A stretch of DNA of 64,000 bases, taken from assembly GCF_000423765.1 (NCBI RefSeq), contig NZ_AUIP01000009.1, positions 1-64,000 on the forward strand, in the 5' to 3' direction. The DNA comes from Streptococcus porci DSM 23759 (lineage in GTDB: Bacteria > Bacillota > Bacilli > Lactobacillales > Streptococcaceae). Position numbers and translations under genes: made by a program. Below the pieces are notes generated by a model. That model was not told the origin of the DNA, made no database searches, and saw only the letters and a list, made by a program, of their open reading frames with translations. Of this stretch, positions 8,629 to 17,976 are shown in pieces. Numbering within the stretch: the first letter of the stretch is position 1; each line of letters begins with the position of its first letter.

Positions 8629-9193
8629 TTATTGAAAGATAATCACATATGGTATTAGCTAGTAATGCATAACCTACACTACCAAAATGAAGACCATCAT
8701 TAAGCCTGCCTTTTAGGACGAATTCTAAAGGATAGTCAGATTGCTCAAAAGTTTCTTGCATGGAAATAAAGGCAGAACCTGATGCCTTAGCTGCCTTTTC
8801 AACCACTTGACTGTAATAGGTGACTAAGCGATTGGTTCGGTAGTCCTGTTTGTTCTCATCAATGGGGGTTAGTCCTAGAAAGACCAGCTGTTCTTTATCA
8901 TAAAGCTTGAGTAATTTTTGACTAATCTGGTTTAGATTTTCCTGAAACTCGCCCAGAAAAACTTGCTTGTGAATTGCTAGGTCGTTTGCGCCAATCCAAA
9001 CAAAGACCACATCATGACCGGAAAGATCGTGACAATCTAATTTTGCCAATAAATCATAGCTATTATCACCTGAGTGAGCTAGATTGAGGATGTCGATTGC
9101 TGGCAATAATTGTTTGAGAGAAGAGTTGATATGTGGCTCATTTTCACCTTCGTGTCGGGCAAAGAGGCTATCGCCGAGAAGGAGTGTATTCAT
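8609..9193 (-). CDS. SGNH/GDSL-type hydrolase
   Basis: A 194-aa esterase or lipase-like protein. It starts MNTLLLGDSLFARHE, where GDS is block I with the nucleophile Ser; WIGANDLA is block III with the Asn; DGLHFGSVGY carries the Asp and His of block V. There is no signal peptide, so it probably acts in the cytoplasm on an acyl ester. The ATG at 9193 is chosen over an upstream in-frame ATG because the longer version would overlap glutathione peroxidase by 100 bp and adds nothing family-like. It lies 7 bp after gpo in the pepF-gpo-SGNH minus-strand operon. The substrate is unknown. Confidence 0.85.
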   Translation of the reverse strand: MNTLLLGDSLFARHEGENEPHINSSLKQLLPAIDILNLAHSGDNSYDLLAKLDCHDLSGHDVVFVWIGANDLAIHKQVFLGEFQENLNQISQKLLKLYDKEQLVFLGLTPIDENKQDYRTNRLVTYYSQVVEKAAKASGSAFISMQETFEQSDYPLEFVLKGRLNDGLHFGSVGYALLANTICDYLSIIKKADA

Positions 9194-9200
9194 GTCTTTT

Positions 9201-9677
9201 TCACAGAATTTTTCCGATTTCGGCAATAATCTTCTCAGGAGGAGTGGTAGGTGCAAAGCGTTTGACCACATGCCCCTCACGATCAATGAGAAATTTAGCA
9301 AAGTTCCATTCGATAGACTGACCTAAGAGCCCCTTTTTTTCTTGCTTGAGCCACTGATAAAGTGGGTCAGAAGCTTTGCCATTGACCTCAATCTTGGCAA
9401 AACGTGGGAAGGTGGTTTGGTAATTAAGGCTACAGAAATTGTTAATATCCGTGGCTGTTCCGGGCGCCTGATTTTTGAACTGGTTGCAGGGGAAATCGAG
9501 GATTTCGAAGCCTTGCTCCTGATAGGTGTCGTAGAGCTTTTGTAGTCCTTCGTATTGAGGTGTTAGACCACATCCAGTTGCAGTGTTGACAATCAGTAAG
9601 ACTTTTCCTGAGAAATGGCTGAGCGAAAAGTCAGTCCCATCTTGTTTTTTAACAGTGAAATCGTAGAGGTTAGGCAT
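9201..9677 (-). CDS. gpo: glutathione peroxidase (thiol peroxidase type)
   Basis: Reduces hydroperoxides using a peroxidatic cysteine. The 158-aa protein has NTATGCGLTPQYEGLQ with Cys36, the family Gln in FPCNQF and the catalytic Trp in EWNFAKFLID. Bacterial Cys enzymes of this group often use thioredoxin rather than glutathione; the sequence does not decide the donor. Its start overlaps the end of pepF by 8 bp, so it is coupled to it. It is likely a general oxidative stress enzyme in a catalase-negative organism. Confidence 0.92.
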   Translation of the reverse strand: MPNLYDFTVKKQDGTDFSLSHFSGKVLLIVNTATGCGLTPQYEGLQKLYDTYQEQGFEILDFPCNQFKNQAPGTATDINNFCSLNYQTTFPRFAKIEVNGKASDPLYQWLKQEKKGLLGQSIEWNFAKFLIDREGHVVKRFAPTTPPEKIIAEIGKIL

Positions 9678-11469
9678 TCTCCAACTCCTGACTATAAGCT
9701 ATAATCTGCTCAACGGTATCATTCAGGAAAGCAATGGTATCGCGTAGCGGTTTTTCAGTAGAAATATCGGCGCCGATGATGAGGGCTGACTCCAAGGGGG
9801 TCTTACTACCACCAGATTTAAGGAAGTTCAGCCATTGGCTAGCCCCGTCTGGGTTCTTTTTGATATTGAGGTAACCAGCGGTAGAAATGACAAGCCCGGC
9901 TGAGTAAGTGTAGCTGTAAAGCCCCATGTAATAATGAGCTTGACGCATCCAAGTCAGAGCTACATCGTCATCAATTTCAACAGCATCACCCCAGAATTTT
10001 TGAAGAACAGATTTCATGATACTGTTTAGTTTGTCAGCTCCAAAAGTTCCACCATTTTCAATTAAGGTATAAACTTCGCGCTGGAATGCTGCCTCCAGCA
10101 AGTGTGTGATGAAGTTGTGGAAGTAAGTATCAGTTAATCGGTGAGCAAGAGCAAAGCGTTTTTGGCGTGGGGTGTCAAACTGATTTTCCAAGTAATCACT
10201 GAGAAGAAGCTCATTAAGAGTTGATGGTGCTTCGACAAAGTAGGTGGACATGTGGGCATTATAGTAGCTTTGGGCATTGTCTGAAAAGATGAACTGACCT
10301 GAGTGTCCAATCTCATGAATGAGGGTGTAAACATCAGACATACGACCTGTCCAACTCATGAGGATGTAAGGATGAACGCGGTAAGGGTCAGCGGCATAAC
10401 CACCAGAATCCTTATTTTGGTTGGCAGCAAAGTCTACCCAGCGCTCAGTCTGATAGCGAGCTACCTCTTGACGATATTCTTGGCCAAGCGGTGCCACAGA
10501 TTCCATGACTAAGTTGTAGGCATCGTCGATGGAAACTTCTGGATTGAGTTCGTTGTCGATGTCTAATTTCCAGTCAGCAAAGGTCATTTTTTCAAGACCG
10601 TTGACCTGTGCCACGTGCTTAAGGTATTTCTGAGCTACAGGGCCAAATTCATTCATAATCAAATCAATCTGGCGGTCAAACATGGAGCGGTCCACTTCTT
10701 GGTCGTCCAGAAGATAGTCAAAGATAGAGTCATATCCTCGCATGTCGGCTAGGAGTTTTTCAGATTTAACTTTAGCTAGGTAAGCTGCTGCGGCAGCATT
10801 TTGATGGAGGCGCAAGCCTTTTGAAAATGAACGGAAAGATTTTTCACGAATTTCTGCATTTTCATGATTTTGGTAGAAATTTTCATAAGTGACAAAGGAG
10901 TTTTTGTAGATTTTTCCGTCAACGACAAAATCCTCCATAGCGAAGTCACCAGCCCGCATCTTGGTGTAAATGTGGTAAGGAGCATTCAAGGTTTCCCGTA
11001 GGTTGGTGATAGCCTTCTCAACTTCAGGCGCTAAGAGATGAGCTTTTTGACGTTTTGCCTGACGGATGGCAGAGCTAAAATCAGAATTTTGTTCTAACTC
11101 ATCGAGGATACGATCATCAGCTTGGGCTAGTGCCGTGTCAAAAAAGCTGAGCGCCACACCAGCCTTAGTCATAAAGTCATCTCCTGAAGCAGCAATAGCT
11201 GCAAATTCTTCGTTGCTAAAATCAGTAGTCTGAGGCATGAAAGCATAGTTTCCGATGTGACTTTGCTGGATGTAAATCTGCTCTAATTCATACAGGGCTC
11301 GGGTAAAATCATCAACATTGTTTAAATTATTTTCGTAATTTTGTTGGAAGCTTGTGATGTCAGCCAATGTTTTTTCGATAGCAAGAAGAAAGTCCTCGCG
11401 ATCTTTGTAAAGAGCTGTTAAATCCCAGAGTTCGTTTTCAGGGAATTCTGTACGTGGTTTGAGTTCCAT
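9670..11469 (-). CDS. pepF: oligoendopeptidase F (M3 family)
   Basis: Cytoplasmic zinc metallopeptidase cutting oligopeptides of roughly 7-17 residues, important for using imported peptides. It has 599 aa, the normal size. The zinc-binding HEIGH motif is in YTLIHEIGHSGQ near residue 385, with the third ligand Glu in FVEAPSTLNE downstream. The M3B N-terminal helical domain covers about residues 1-380. It is first in the operon with gpo and the SGNH hydrolase. AAAGGAG precedes the ATG, and a good promoter lies 30-60 bp upstream. Confidence 0.95.
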   Translation of the reverse strand: MELKPRTEFPENELWDLTALYKDREDFLLAIEKTLADITSFQQNYENNLNNVDDFTRALYELEQIYIQQSHIGNYAFMPQTTDFSNEEFAAIAASGDDFMTKAGVALSFFDTALAQADDRILDELEQNSDFSSAIRQAKRQKAHLLAPEVEKAITNLRETLNAPYHIYTKMRAGDFAMEDFVVDGKIYKNSFVTYENFYQNHENAEIREKSFRSFSKGLRLHQNAAAAAYLAKVKSEKLLADMRGYDSIFDYLLDDQEVDRSMFDRQIDLIMNEFGPVAQKYLKHVAQVNGLEKMTFADWKLDIDNELNPEVSIDDAYNLVMESVAPLGQEYRQEVARYQTERWVDFAANQNKDSGGYAADPYRVHPYILMSWTGRMSDVYTLIHEIGHSGQFIFSDNAQSYYNAHMSTYFVEAPSTLNELLLSDYLENQFDTPRQKRFALAHRLTDTYFHNFITHLLEAAFQREVYTLIENGGTFGADKLNSIMKSVLQKFWGDAVEIDDDVALTWMRQAHYYMGLYSYTYSAGLVISTAGYLNIKKNPDGASQWLNFLKSGGSKTPLESALIIGADISTEKPLRDTIAFLNDTVEQIIAYSQELENA

Positions 11470-11501
11470 AAGTGTTTTTCTCCTTTTAAATTTTCTTTCT
11501 C

Positions 11502-11530
11502 AGTATAGCAAAAACAGGAAATTTTGTCAG
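11502..11530 (-). promoter_or_regulatory. pepF promoter
   Basis: On the minus strand CTGACA (11530-11525), 17 bp, then TGC TATACT with the -10 at 11507-11502. It has a near-consensus -35 and an extended -10. Confidence 0.6.
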
Positions 11531-11761
11531 TGCTTGCCTGAAGCTCCGTCATTTTTCCGAACAAAAGTAATGATAATTGTTTTTTTAGTGTTCTTTTTAT
11601 TTAAAAAGTAGTAAAATGGGAAAGTCAAGTGAAAATTGTCAGATAATTTTTGTTAGATTTTCTGAGCAATTTCTATCATTAAGGAGTTAGGAGACTATTG
11701 GGGGTGATTTCCCAGATTAGAGGCTTCCTCCTTTGGCATCATACTTTAAAGGAGTACATGT

Positions 11762-14452
11762 ATGGAAAAACTAGAGGCGACAAGCACCGGTCGAGTCATT
11801 AAAGAAGAAGTGATGATTCTGACTGATATGCTTGATGAGACGGTATTGCATTTATCAGGTCAGGAGACCTTTGATCGTATTAAAAAGTTGACCCAACTTT
11901 CTCAAGGACGTGAGTACCAGCTTTTGGAACAGGAAATCGCCGGTATTTCTACGGCTGAAATGGAAGTTATTGCGCGTTACTTTGCCATTTTGCCTCTTTT
12001 GATTAACATTTCAGAGGATGTGGATTTGGCATATGAGGTCAATTATCAAAATAATATTGGTCAGGACTATCTTGGTAAACTTTCCACAACTATCAATCAG
12101 GTGGCGGCTAGTCCAGAAGCAACAGCGATTTTACAAAATGCCAATGTCGTACCTGTTTTGACGGCACACCCAACTCAGGTGCAGCGTAAAACCATGCTGG
12201 GATTGACTCAGAAAATTCATGTTCTCCTGCGCCGTTATCGTGATGTCCGCATGGGCTTGCTCAATAAGAATAAGTGGATGGATGAACTGCGTCGCCAAAT
12301 TGCTCTTATGATGCAGTCGGACATTATCCGTGAGAAAAAACTCAAGGTTAAAAATGAAATTACCAATGTGACGGAGTATTATCAAGGTTCACTCATTCCA
12401 GCGATTACCAATTTAACGGCTGAGTATCAGCGTTTGGCAGAAGCAAAAGGGATTGAACTTTCCGCTCCAAAACCAATCACCATGGGCATGTGGATTGGCG
12501 GAGACCGTGATGGGAACCCCTTTGTGACTGCAGAGACCTTACGACTCTCTGCGGAGACCCAGGCAGAGGTTATTCTGACTTATTATCTTGGAAAAATAGC
12601 AGAGCTTTACGATTCATTCGCCCTATCAGTTGGCTTGGTTGATGCTTCTGATGGCGTTAAAACATTAGCAGAGCTGTCATCTGACGCCTCCATCTACCGC
12701 GAAAAAGAACTTTACCGCAAGGCTTTCCATTATATCAGTCAAAAATTAACCAATACCAAAGCCTATCTGACGGAAAATCTGACCATCAGTCCCCGTTATG
12801 AAAGAGCCACTGATTTTGAGGCAGATCTACTTATCATCAAAAATTCCCTCCTTGAAAATAGGGGAGAAAATCTGGTCAAGGGGGACTTGGCTGAATTACT
12901 TGAAGCGGTGCGAATTTTTGGTTTCTATCTGGCTTCAATCGACATGCGTCAAGATTCTTCTGTTCAAGAAGCCTGTGTCGCAGAACTTCTCAAATCAGCA
13001 AACATCGAGGACGACTACAGTAGTCTGTCCGAAGAATCCAAGTGTGCCCTGCTTTTGAAAGAATTAACGGAAGATCCACGTCTATTGTCAGCTACAAACG
13101 TAGAAAAATCAGAGTTACTCCAAAAGGAACTTGCTATTTATCAAGCTGCCCGTGAACTCAAAGATAAACTAGGTGAGGAAATCATCAAGCAACACATCAT
13201 TTCTCATACCGAAAGCGTGTCAGATATGCTGGAGCTTGCCATCATGCTGAAAGAAGTTGGCTTAATTGATGCTCAAGCTGCCCGTGTGCAGATTGTTCCA
13301 CTTTTTGAAACTATTGAGGACTTGGACAAGGCGACAGAGACCATGACGGCTTATTTGTCACTTGGTTTGGTCAAAAAATGGGTTGCCAGCCGAGATGGTT
13401 ATCAGGAAATCATGCTTGGCTACTCAGATTCTAACAAGGATGGAGGCTATTTATCATCAGGTTGGACTCTTTACAAAGCTCAAAATGAACTGACTAAGAT
13501 TGGGGAAGAGAAAGGGGTTAAAATCACTTTCTTCCATGGTCGTGGAGGAACGGTTGGTCGCGGTGGGGGTCCATCCTATGATGCCATCACTTCACAACCA
13601 TTCGGTACCATTAAAGATAGGATTCGATTGACAGAGCAAGGTGAGGTTATCGGAAACAAATATGGCAATAAGGATTCCGCCTACTACAATCTAGAAATGC
13701 TGGTTTCAGCAACTCTCGGTCGCATGGTGACAAACCAAATCGTAGATAGTCATAAGATTGACGGTTACCGCTCTGCCATGGATCAAATTGTAGCAGATAG
13801 CAACCGCATCTACCGTGATCTCGTTTTTGGTAATCCGCATTTTTACGATTATTTCATGACAGCAAGCCCGATTAAGGAGATTTCTAGTCTGAATATTGGC
13901 TCCCGCCCTGCAGCTCGTAAGACTATTACTGAAATTTCAGGCCTCCGTGCCATTCCTTGGGTCTTCTCATGGTCACAAAATCGAATTATGTTTCCAGGAT
14001 GGTATGGTGTAGGCTCTAGCTTTAAGCATTTTATTGACCAAGCTGATGGTAATTTGGCTTTGCTTCAAGAAATGTATCAAAGTTGGCCCTTCTTTAAATC
14101 TCTCCTGTCTAATGTGGACATGGTTCTATCAAAATCAAATATGAACATTGCCTTTCAGTACGCTCAGATGTGTCAAGATCAAGCAGTACGTGAAGTTTTC
14201 AATATCATATTGGACGAATGGCAAATGACCAAAAATGTCATTTTAGCCATCGAACAACACAAGGATTTGCTAGAAGATTTACCAAATCTGAAAGCCAGTC
14301 TTGACCATCGTCTGCCTTACTTCAATGTGCTCAATTACATTCAAATTGAGCTTATCAATCGCCTCCGTGCTGGTCAGCTGACGGATCAGGAAGAAAAGCT
14401 GGTTCATATCACCATTAACGGTATTGCCACAGGTCTGCGCAATTCAGGTTAA
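11762..14452 (+). CDS. ppc: phosphoenolpyruvate carboxylase
   Basis: Carboxylates phosphoenolpyruvate with bicarbonate to oxaloacetate, an anaplerotic step giving aspartate-family precursors. It has 896 aa, as expected. [14 protein letters not shown] contains the catalytic His near residue 143, [11 protein letters not shown] is the second conserved block, and [14 protein letters not shown] is the signature glycine loop that closes over the substrate. A strong AAAGGAG lies 8 nt before ATG. The start is at the usual place for streptococcal enzymes. It is monocistronic, with a weak hairpin after the stop. Confidence 0.97.
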   Translation: MEKLEATSTGRVIKEEVMILTDMLDETVLHLSGQETFDRIKKLTQLSQGREYQLLEQEIAGISTAEMEVIARYFAILPLLINISEDVDLAYEVNYQNNIGQDYLGKLSTTINQVAASPEATAILQNANVVPVLTAHPTQVQRKTMLGLTQKIHVLLRRYRDVRMGLLNKNKWMDELRRQIALMMQSDIIREKKLKVKNEITNVTEYYQGSLIPAITNLTAEYQRLAEAKGIELSAPKPITMGMWIGGDRDGNPFVTAETLRLSAETQAEVILTYYLGKIAELYDSFALSVGLVDASDGVKTLAELSSDASIYREKELYRKAFHYISQKLTNTKAYLTENLTISPRYERATDFEADLLIIKNSLLENRGENLVKGDLAELLEAVRIFGFYLASIDMRQDSSVQEACVAELLKSANIEDDYSSLSEESKCALLLKELTEDPRLLSATNVEKSELLQKELAIYQAARELKDKLGEEIIKQHIISHTESVSDMLELAIMLKEVGLIDAQAARVQIVPLFETIEDLDKATETMTAYLSLGLVKKWVASRDGYQEIMLGYSDSNKDGGYLSSGWTLYKAQNELTKIGEEKGVKITFFHGRGGTVGRGGGPSYDAITSQPFGTIKDRIRLTEQGEVIGNKYGNKDSAYYNLEMLVSATLGRMVTNQIVDSHKIDGYRSAMDQIVADSNRIYRDLVFGNPHFYDYFMTASPIKEISSLNIGSRPAARKTITEISGLRAIPWVFSWSQNRIMFPGWYGVGSSFKHFIDQADGNLALLQEMYQSWPFFKSLLSNVDMVLSKSNMNIAFQYAQMCQDQAVREVFNIILDEWQMTKNVILAIEQHKDLLEDLPNLKASLDHRLPYFNVLNYIQIELINRLRAGQLTDQEEKLVHITINGIATGLRNSG

Positions 14453-14471
14453 TAAACTGAAAACGATGAAG

Positions 14472-14502
14472 ATGGAGGGTTACCAAAAGGAATCCTCCAT
14501 TC
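14472..14502 (+). terminator. hairpin after ppc
   Basis: ATGGAGG (14472-14478) pairs with CCTCCAT (14494-14500), followed by TTCTCTG. The stem is good but the T-run is poor, so termination may be partial. Confidence 0.35.
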
Positions 14503-14508
14503 TCTGTG

Positions 14509-14538
14509 TTAGCAAACTGTTTAAAAACATGCTATAAT
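14509..14538 (+). promoter_or_regulatory. promoter between ppc and ftsW
   Basis: TTAGCA (14509-14514), 18 bp, TATAAT (14533-14538). The predicted start is near 14545, about 148 bp before ftsW, so it yields either a long leader or a separate small RNA. Confidence 0.55.
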
Positions 14539-14544
14539 AAGGGG

Positions 14545-14680
14545 CGATTGAACTTATGATGAATAGAAAAGGATTGAGCATGAAGGCTTTGTGATAAACA
14601 AAGGCTGACGCAAACTAGCTAGTTTTTGGAAAAACTAAATTTCTAAAAAGCGCTGCGTTTTTCAGTATAATCATGCTCTT
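14545..14680 (+). ncRNA. candidate structured RNA or leader upstream of ftsW
   Basis: Several helices stack in this stretch: a closing 8-bp pair 14576-14583/14671-14678 (GAGCATGA with TCATGCTC), a 6-bp hairpin 14587-14603, a perfect 8-bp hairpin 14620-14637, and ACGCA 14608-14612 with TGCGT 14654-14658 running into TTTTT. The last can act as a terminator, which would give an RNA of about 115 nt. The alternative is an ftsW leader that folds over the weak GTG start region. I do not recognise a known RNA family. Confidence 0.4.
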
Positions 14681-14692
14681 GGTATCTTACGA

Positions 14693-15910
14693 GTGAAAAT
14701 AAACAAACGGCATTTATTGAATTATTCCATTTTTTTGCCTTACCTAGCTCTTTCGGTTATAGGCTTAATAATCATCTATTCGACGACCAGTGCCACATTG
14801 GTGCAGGTTGGGGCAAATCCTTTCAAATCTGTTTTAAACCAAACCATTTTCTGGTTTTTGAGTTTAATAGCCATTACCTTTATTTACCGCCTGAAACTTG
14901 ATTTTTTGAAAAAACCAGGTGTAGTCACGACAGCTATCTGGATTGAAATTGCCATGCTCCTTTATTCGCGCTTTTTCACAAAAACGGTCAATGGTGCCCA
15001 CGGGTGGATTGATGTCTTAGGGTTAATTACTTTCCAGCCAGCTGAGTATCTCAAGGTTTTAATCATCTGGTACTTGGCCCTGACTTTCTCTAGACGGCAA
15101 GAGGAAGTAGAAATCTATGATTACCAATCTCTGATGAGAGGAACTCTTTTTCCTAGAAAGATTCAGGATTGGCGTTTTTACTCAGGTCTGATGATTTTTT
15201 TGGTGGCTTTTCAGCCTGATTTGGGGAATGCGACCATTATCATCTTGACAGCAATCATCATGTTTTCTGTGAGTGGTATTGGTTTTCGTTGGTTTTCCGG
15301 TCTACTGACGCTGATTATTTCAGGATCTACTTTGTTACTTGGCTTTATCTCTCTTGTCGGTGTTCGTACGGTAGCAAAGGTACCCGTTTTTGGTTATGTT
15401 GCGAAACGTTTTTCTGCTTTCTTCAACCCTTTCGAAGATGTTCAAGGGGCTGGGCATCAGCTGGCCAATTCCTACTATGCAATGAGTAATGGGGGATGGT
15501 TTGGCCGAGGGCTTGGAAATTCCATTGAAAAGCGAGGCTACTTACCCGAATCTCAGACCGACTTTGTTTTTTCCATCGTGATTGAAGAACTGGGTTATAT
15601 GGGGGCTGCGCTTATCTTAGCCTTAGTCTTTTTCCTCATCTTACGTATTTTCTTAGTTGGAATTAAAGCCAAAGATCCTTTCAACAGTATGGTAGCTTTA
15701 GGTGTAGGTGGTATGATGCTGGTTCAAGTTTTTGTCAATATCGGTGGTATTTCAGGTCTGATTCCGTCAACTGGAGTAACCTTTCCTTTCCTCTCGTTGG
15801 GAGGGAATAGCCTCTTAGTCTTATCGGTTGCCATTGCCTTTGTCCTTAACATTGATGCCAATGAAAAACGTGAAGTCATTTACCGTGAACTAGAAGATAC
15901 CTTATTGTAA
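14693..15910 (+). CDS. ftsW: SEDS peptidoglycan glycosyltransferase FtsW
   Basis: Polymerises lipid II into septal glycan strands with its cognate class B PBP at the division site. It has 405 aa and about ten hydrophobic helices, beginning YSIFLPYLALSVIGLIIIY. Family motifs include QPDLGNATII and SYYAMSNGGWFGRGLGNS, the conserved large extracellular loop, and QTDFVFSIVIEELGYMG. The start is GTG at 14693, chosen because it opens the conserved N-terminus and no ATG fits. The Shine-Dalgarno is weak. It lies downstream of ppc, as in other streptococci, and is followed by a strong terminator. Confidence 0.94.
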   Translation: MKINKRHLLNYSIFLPYLALSVIGLIIIYSTTSATLVQVGANPFKSVLNQTIFWFLSLIAITFIYRLKLDFLKKPGVVTTAIWIEIAMLLYSRFFTKTVNGAHGWIDVLGLITFQPAEYLKVLIIWYLALTFSRRQEEVEIYDYQSLMRGTLFPRKIQDWRFYSGLMIFLVAFQPDLGNATIIILTAIIMFSVSGIGFRWFSGLLTLIISGSTLLLGFISLVGVRTVAKVPVFGYVAKRFSAFFNPFEDVQGAGHQLANSYYAMSNGGWFGRGLGNSIEKRGYLPESQTDFVFSIVIEELGYMGAALILALVFFLILRIFLVGIKAKDPFNSMVALGVGGMMLVQVFVNIGGISGLIPSTGVTFPFLSLGGNSLLVLSVAIAFVLNIDANEKREVIYRELEDTLL

Positions 15911-15915
15911 TAATT

Positions 15916-15941
15916 AAAATCGTCCTTTGGGCGATTTTTTT
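15916..15941 (+). terminator. ftsW terminator
   Basis: AAAATCGTCC, loop TTT, GGGCGATTTT (one wobble), then a seven-T run. It is a classic Rho-independent terminator. Confidence 0.8.
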
Positions 15942-16636
15942 GTAGCCTATTTCTAGTCAATTCCTTACCGATGAGAAGAAAAAAATTAAGAGATAGGGTG
16001 GTGACATGTTCAGGTCATGACTATTACCTAGTAGAAGTGACCAAAGAAATCAATCCGTTAGCTGATGATGTCAGGTATCAGACAAGAAGAGACTAAAACG
16101 CTCCCACTAGATTTTTATTTAACTCTTAGAAACTAACATTGTCCTACCTGCTGATAAGAGGCCAACCAGGCTTTATAGAACAGCTATTCGAGCTTATAAT
16201 AGATATTATCGTGAGTTTTTGCTGCCGAGACTTCAGCACGCTTTAATAACATAGATTACGAGTCGCTTTACCAGTGTTTGATGATTTGTGGAGGAGGATT
16301 TCGTCCAGTTCTGGATTTTTCTATTTCCAACATTTGATGGTTAGGGAAATAGCAGAACTGCTCAGCTTTTCTCAAAGTAAAGTCAAAATGGATTCTATGC
16401 GGGGATGAAAAAGACTTAGACAAACATGAGAGAAAGAAAATTGCACTCATGAAGCCTCTAGGTTATTTTGAAAAAATGCCCAAAAACAAGTAGAAAAATA
16501 AGCCAGTCAAAATGATAACGGAGAGGAGAAATCCTGGATTTGACAGAAAAAGCTATTCCCAATCAGATTTTTGAAAAACTATTTTAAAGAAGAAACTTTG
16601 TGTCATTTTTATCCAACTTTGATGACTTTAAGCAAC
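15942..16636 (+). pseudogene. decayed coding region with sigma-factor-like HTH remnant
   Basis: No intact ORF remains. Fragments translate into plausible protein in shifting plus-strand frames. The clearest is 16262-16408, which ends REIAELLSFSQSKVKMD before a stop, with AGMKK in the next frame. This resembles the region 4 helix-turn-helix and tail of sigma-70/ECF-type factors. Other pieces near 16013-16096 and 16140-16230 look coding but match nothing I know. Several stops and frameshifts show long decay. The whole patch to 18180 reads as an eroded accessory insertion between ftsW and tuf. Confidence 0.35.
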
Positions 16637-16782
16637 AAAAAAACGAGGCTGGGCAAATAGTCCTAAAAATAGAAAATAGCTTAGAATTTCGTCATCAAAA
16701 ACGTTGATTCTAAGCTATTTTTGATTGCTAAAATTTTAACCGAAAGGTTAAAGTTTTAGTTTTTGCCCAGCCTCGTTTTTTT
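16637..16782. repeat. 146-bp inverted repeat folding as a three-way junction
   Basis: Outer arms 16637-16657/16762-16782 pair perfectly over 21 bp. Inside are two more hairpins: 16673-16687/16707-16721 (15 bp, perfect) and 16728-16741/16746-16759 (14 bp, one wobble, GAAA tetraloop). The outer arms begin with seven A and end in a long T-run, so either strand can terminate transcription. It separates the plus-strand remnants from the minus-strand genes. It may be a mobile repeat, a bidirectional terminator or a small RNA. Confidence 0.8.
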
Positions 16783-16794
16783 TTTTAGGTCCTA

Positions 16795-16938
16795 TTACTG
16801 GGATTGGCTAATTATTCTTAGGCCATCATTTATATATTGACCTAAAATGTCAAATCCGTTATAGATTGAAACACCTAAAATTATAGATGCAATAATAATA
16901 CTTATACAAATCAAATATGTACGAATATTTTGATTCAT
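16795..16938 (-). CDS. small membrane peptide, 47 aa
   Basis: Not in any family I recognise. ATG at 16938 follows a strong AAGGGGG Shine-Dalgarno 10 nt upstream. The peptide starts MNQNIRTYLICISIII and has one hydrophobic segment at about residues 8-27, then a polar, amphipathic tail ending ISQSQ. It lies 20 bp downstream of the broken secreted-protein gene, so both were probably one transcript. The intact frame and strong ribosome site suggest it can still be made. A membrane helper, an immunity peptide or a fortuitous ORF all remain possible. Confidence 0.5.
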   Translation of the reverse strand: MNQNIRTYLICISIIIASIILGVSIYNGFDILGQYINDGLRIISQSQ

Positions 16939-16958
16939 GGAAGTTCTACCCCCTTAAA

Positions 16959-17556
16959 TTAGTATAGGCTAATATTTCCGTTTAGATTAAATGGAACTCT
17001 ATAATATGAAGTTCCTCCAATAGTACCTCCAAAGGTAAAACCAGCTCCTAATAACTCTGCCTTAACTTGAGCTGAACCACTACTGTTTAGAGTTGCTGTT
17101 AAAGTACCATTATAAGCATACTTTATACTTGTTGTAGGGTATCCATTTGGAGACCAAACATTAACATTTTGTCCTTTAATATATGTGTTAGTAATAGAAT
17201 TTGTTATTCCTAAGTAATAACCTTGAACTGAGTTTATTTGACGGAAAGAACCACTATTGTATAGTTCGATATTTACACTTAATTGAACTTTAGTTCTCGC
17301 AAATGTAGCCCTTCTTGTTAAAGTATGCGAACTAACTGTAGCACGAGAGAGGTCTGGGATAAATTCAATGGTCTCAACAACTTCTCCCGTATCACCATCA
17401 ATAATAGTTGCAACTTATGTGAAACCTGATTTTGAATAGACTAATTCTGGATTACAACAAGTCCATCAGTAGTATCTACGCTTGCAAAAGTAGGGAAGCA
17501 AAATAATGTTAAGCAACCGAATAATAGAGTAAGTAGTATTTTTTTATGTTAATCAC
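16959..17556 (-). pseudogene. secreted protein gene, frameshifted
   Basis: The minus strand encodes a signal peptide (KKILLTLLFGCLTLFCFPTFAS) followed by about 170 residues rich in Thr, Ser, Asn and Gly, ending GNISLY. The reading frame is broken. After GLVVIQN there is a stop and a frame change near 17465-17450, and an in-frame TAA interrupts the mature part at 17417-17415. The start is also damaged: the codon before KKI is ATA, with a GTG at 17556 as the only candidate. The mature part looks like a beta-rich extracellular domain. I know no function. The promoter upstream carries a cre-like site. Confidence 0.6.
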
Positions 17557-17659
17557 TTACCGTCATTTCATAACTAAGTTGGATGTTGATAATTAAAGTT
17601 TGTATATTGGGATCATCTACTTTCTAATAAAAAAGATTTATTGCTCTATTCTCAAGATA

Positions 17660-17686
17660 ATTATAGCAAAAAAGGAAACGCTTTCG
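17660..17686 (-). promoter_or_regulatory. promoter with cre-like CcpA site
   Basis: On the minus strand TGC TATAAT (-10 at 17665-17660) is an extended -10. Between 17673 and 17686 lies AGGAAACGCTTTCG, which fits the catabolite-responsive element core at 11 of 14 positions of TGAAAACGCTTTCA. It overlaps the -35 zone, a position that gives repression by CcpA. It would control the broken secreted-protein gene and the 47-aa peptide. Confidence 0.45.
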
Positions 17687-17754
17687 ATTAAAAAGGATGT
17701 TATTCAAAAATTTCCACCAAAATTTTTTGAAGATTTATGATTTGTTCATCTTTT

Positions 17755-17976
17755 CTATCGAGTTGCTCTATTTAAAACCTTGTATTGCTCGTTATCTATA
17801 CGGCTGTTATCACCTGATATACGAGTAATAGTAGTATCTTCTTGCTCGTTTTCCGCAGTTTCAGCAAAGATAGTTTTATCTAAAATGTAAGCAGTAATGG
17901 TTTTATTGTCAGCTTTTGTAAGTTCTGTTAGGATCTCTTTTTGTTCTGGCTCAAGCCATATATTGAGTTGGACAAG
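17755..17976 (-). pseudogene. ribbon-helix-helix-like protein remnant
   Basis: The minus-strand frame reads LVQLNIWLEPEQKEIL then TELTKADNKTITAYILDKTI and continues for about 73 codons to TAG at 17757-17755. The first part looks like a ribbon-helix-helix DNA-binding fold as in antitoxins or plasmid mobilisation accessory proteins. The frame is blocked upstream by TAG at 17979-17977 and there is no start codon. It is a relic of a mobile element or toxin-antitoxin unit; the exact family is uncertain. Confidence 0.4.

Noticed and set aside
9194..9301. Upstream ATG for the SGNH hydrolase at 9301
   Set aside because: The extension lies within gpo and adds no family-like sequence; ATG at 9193 begins the conserved GDS block.
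14556..14594. 12-codon leader peptide before ftsW
   Set aside because: It has no ribosome site and no codon pattern of an attenuator; it falls inside the predicted RNA structure.
16637..16782. tRNA-like or tmRNA-like gene
   Set aside because: It has three arms and a GAAA loop but no T-loop, anticodon or CCA-like end.
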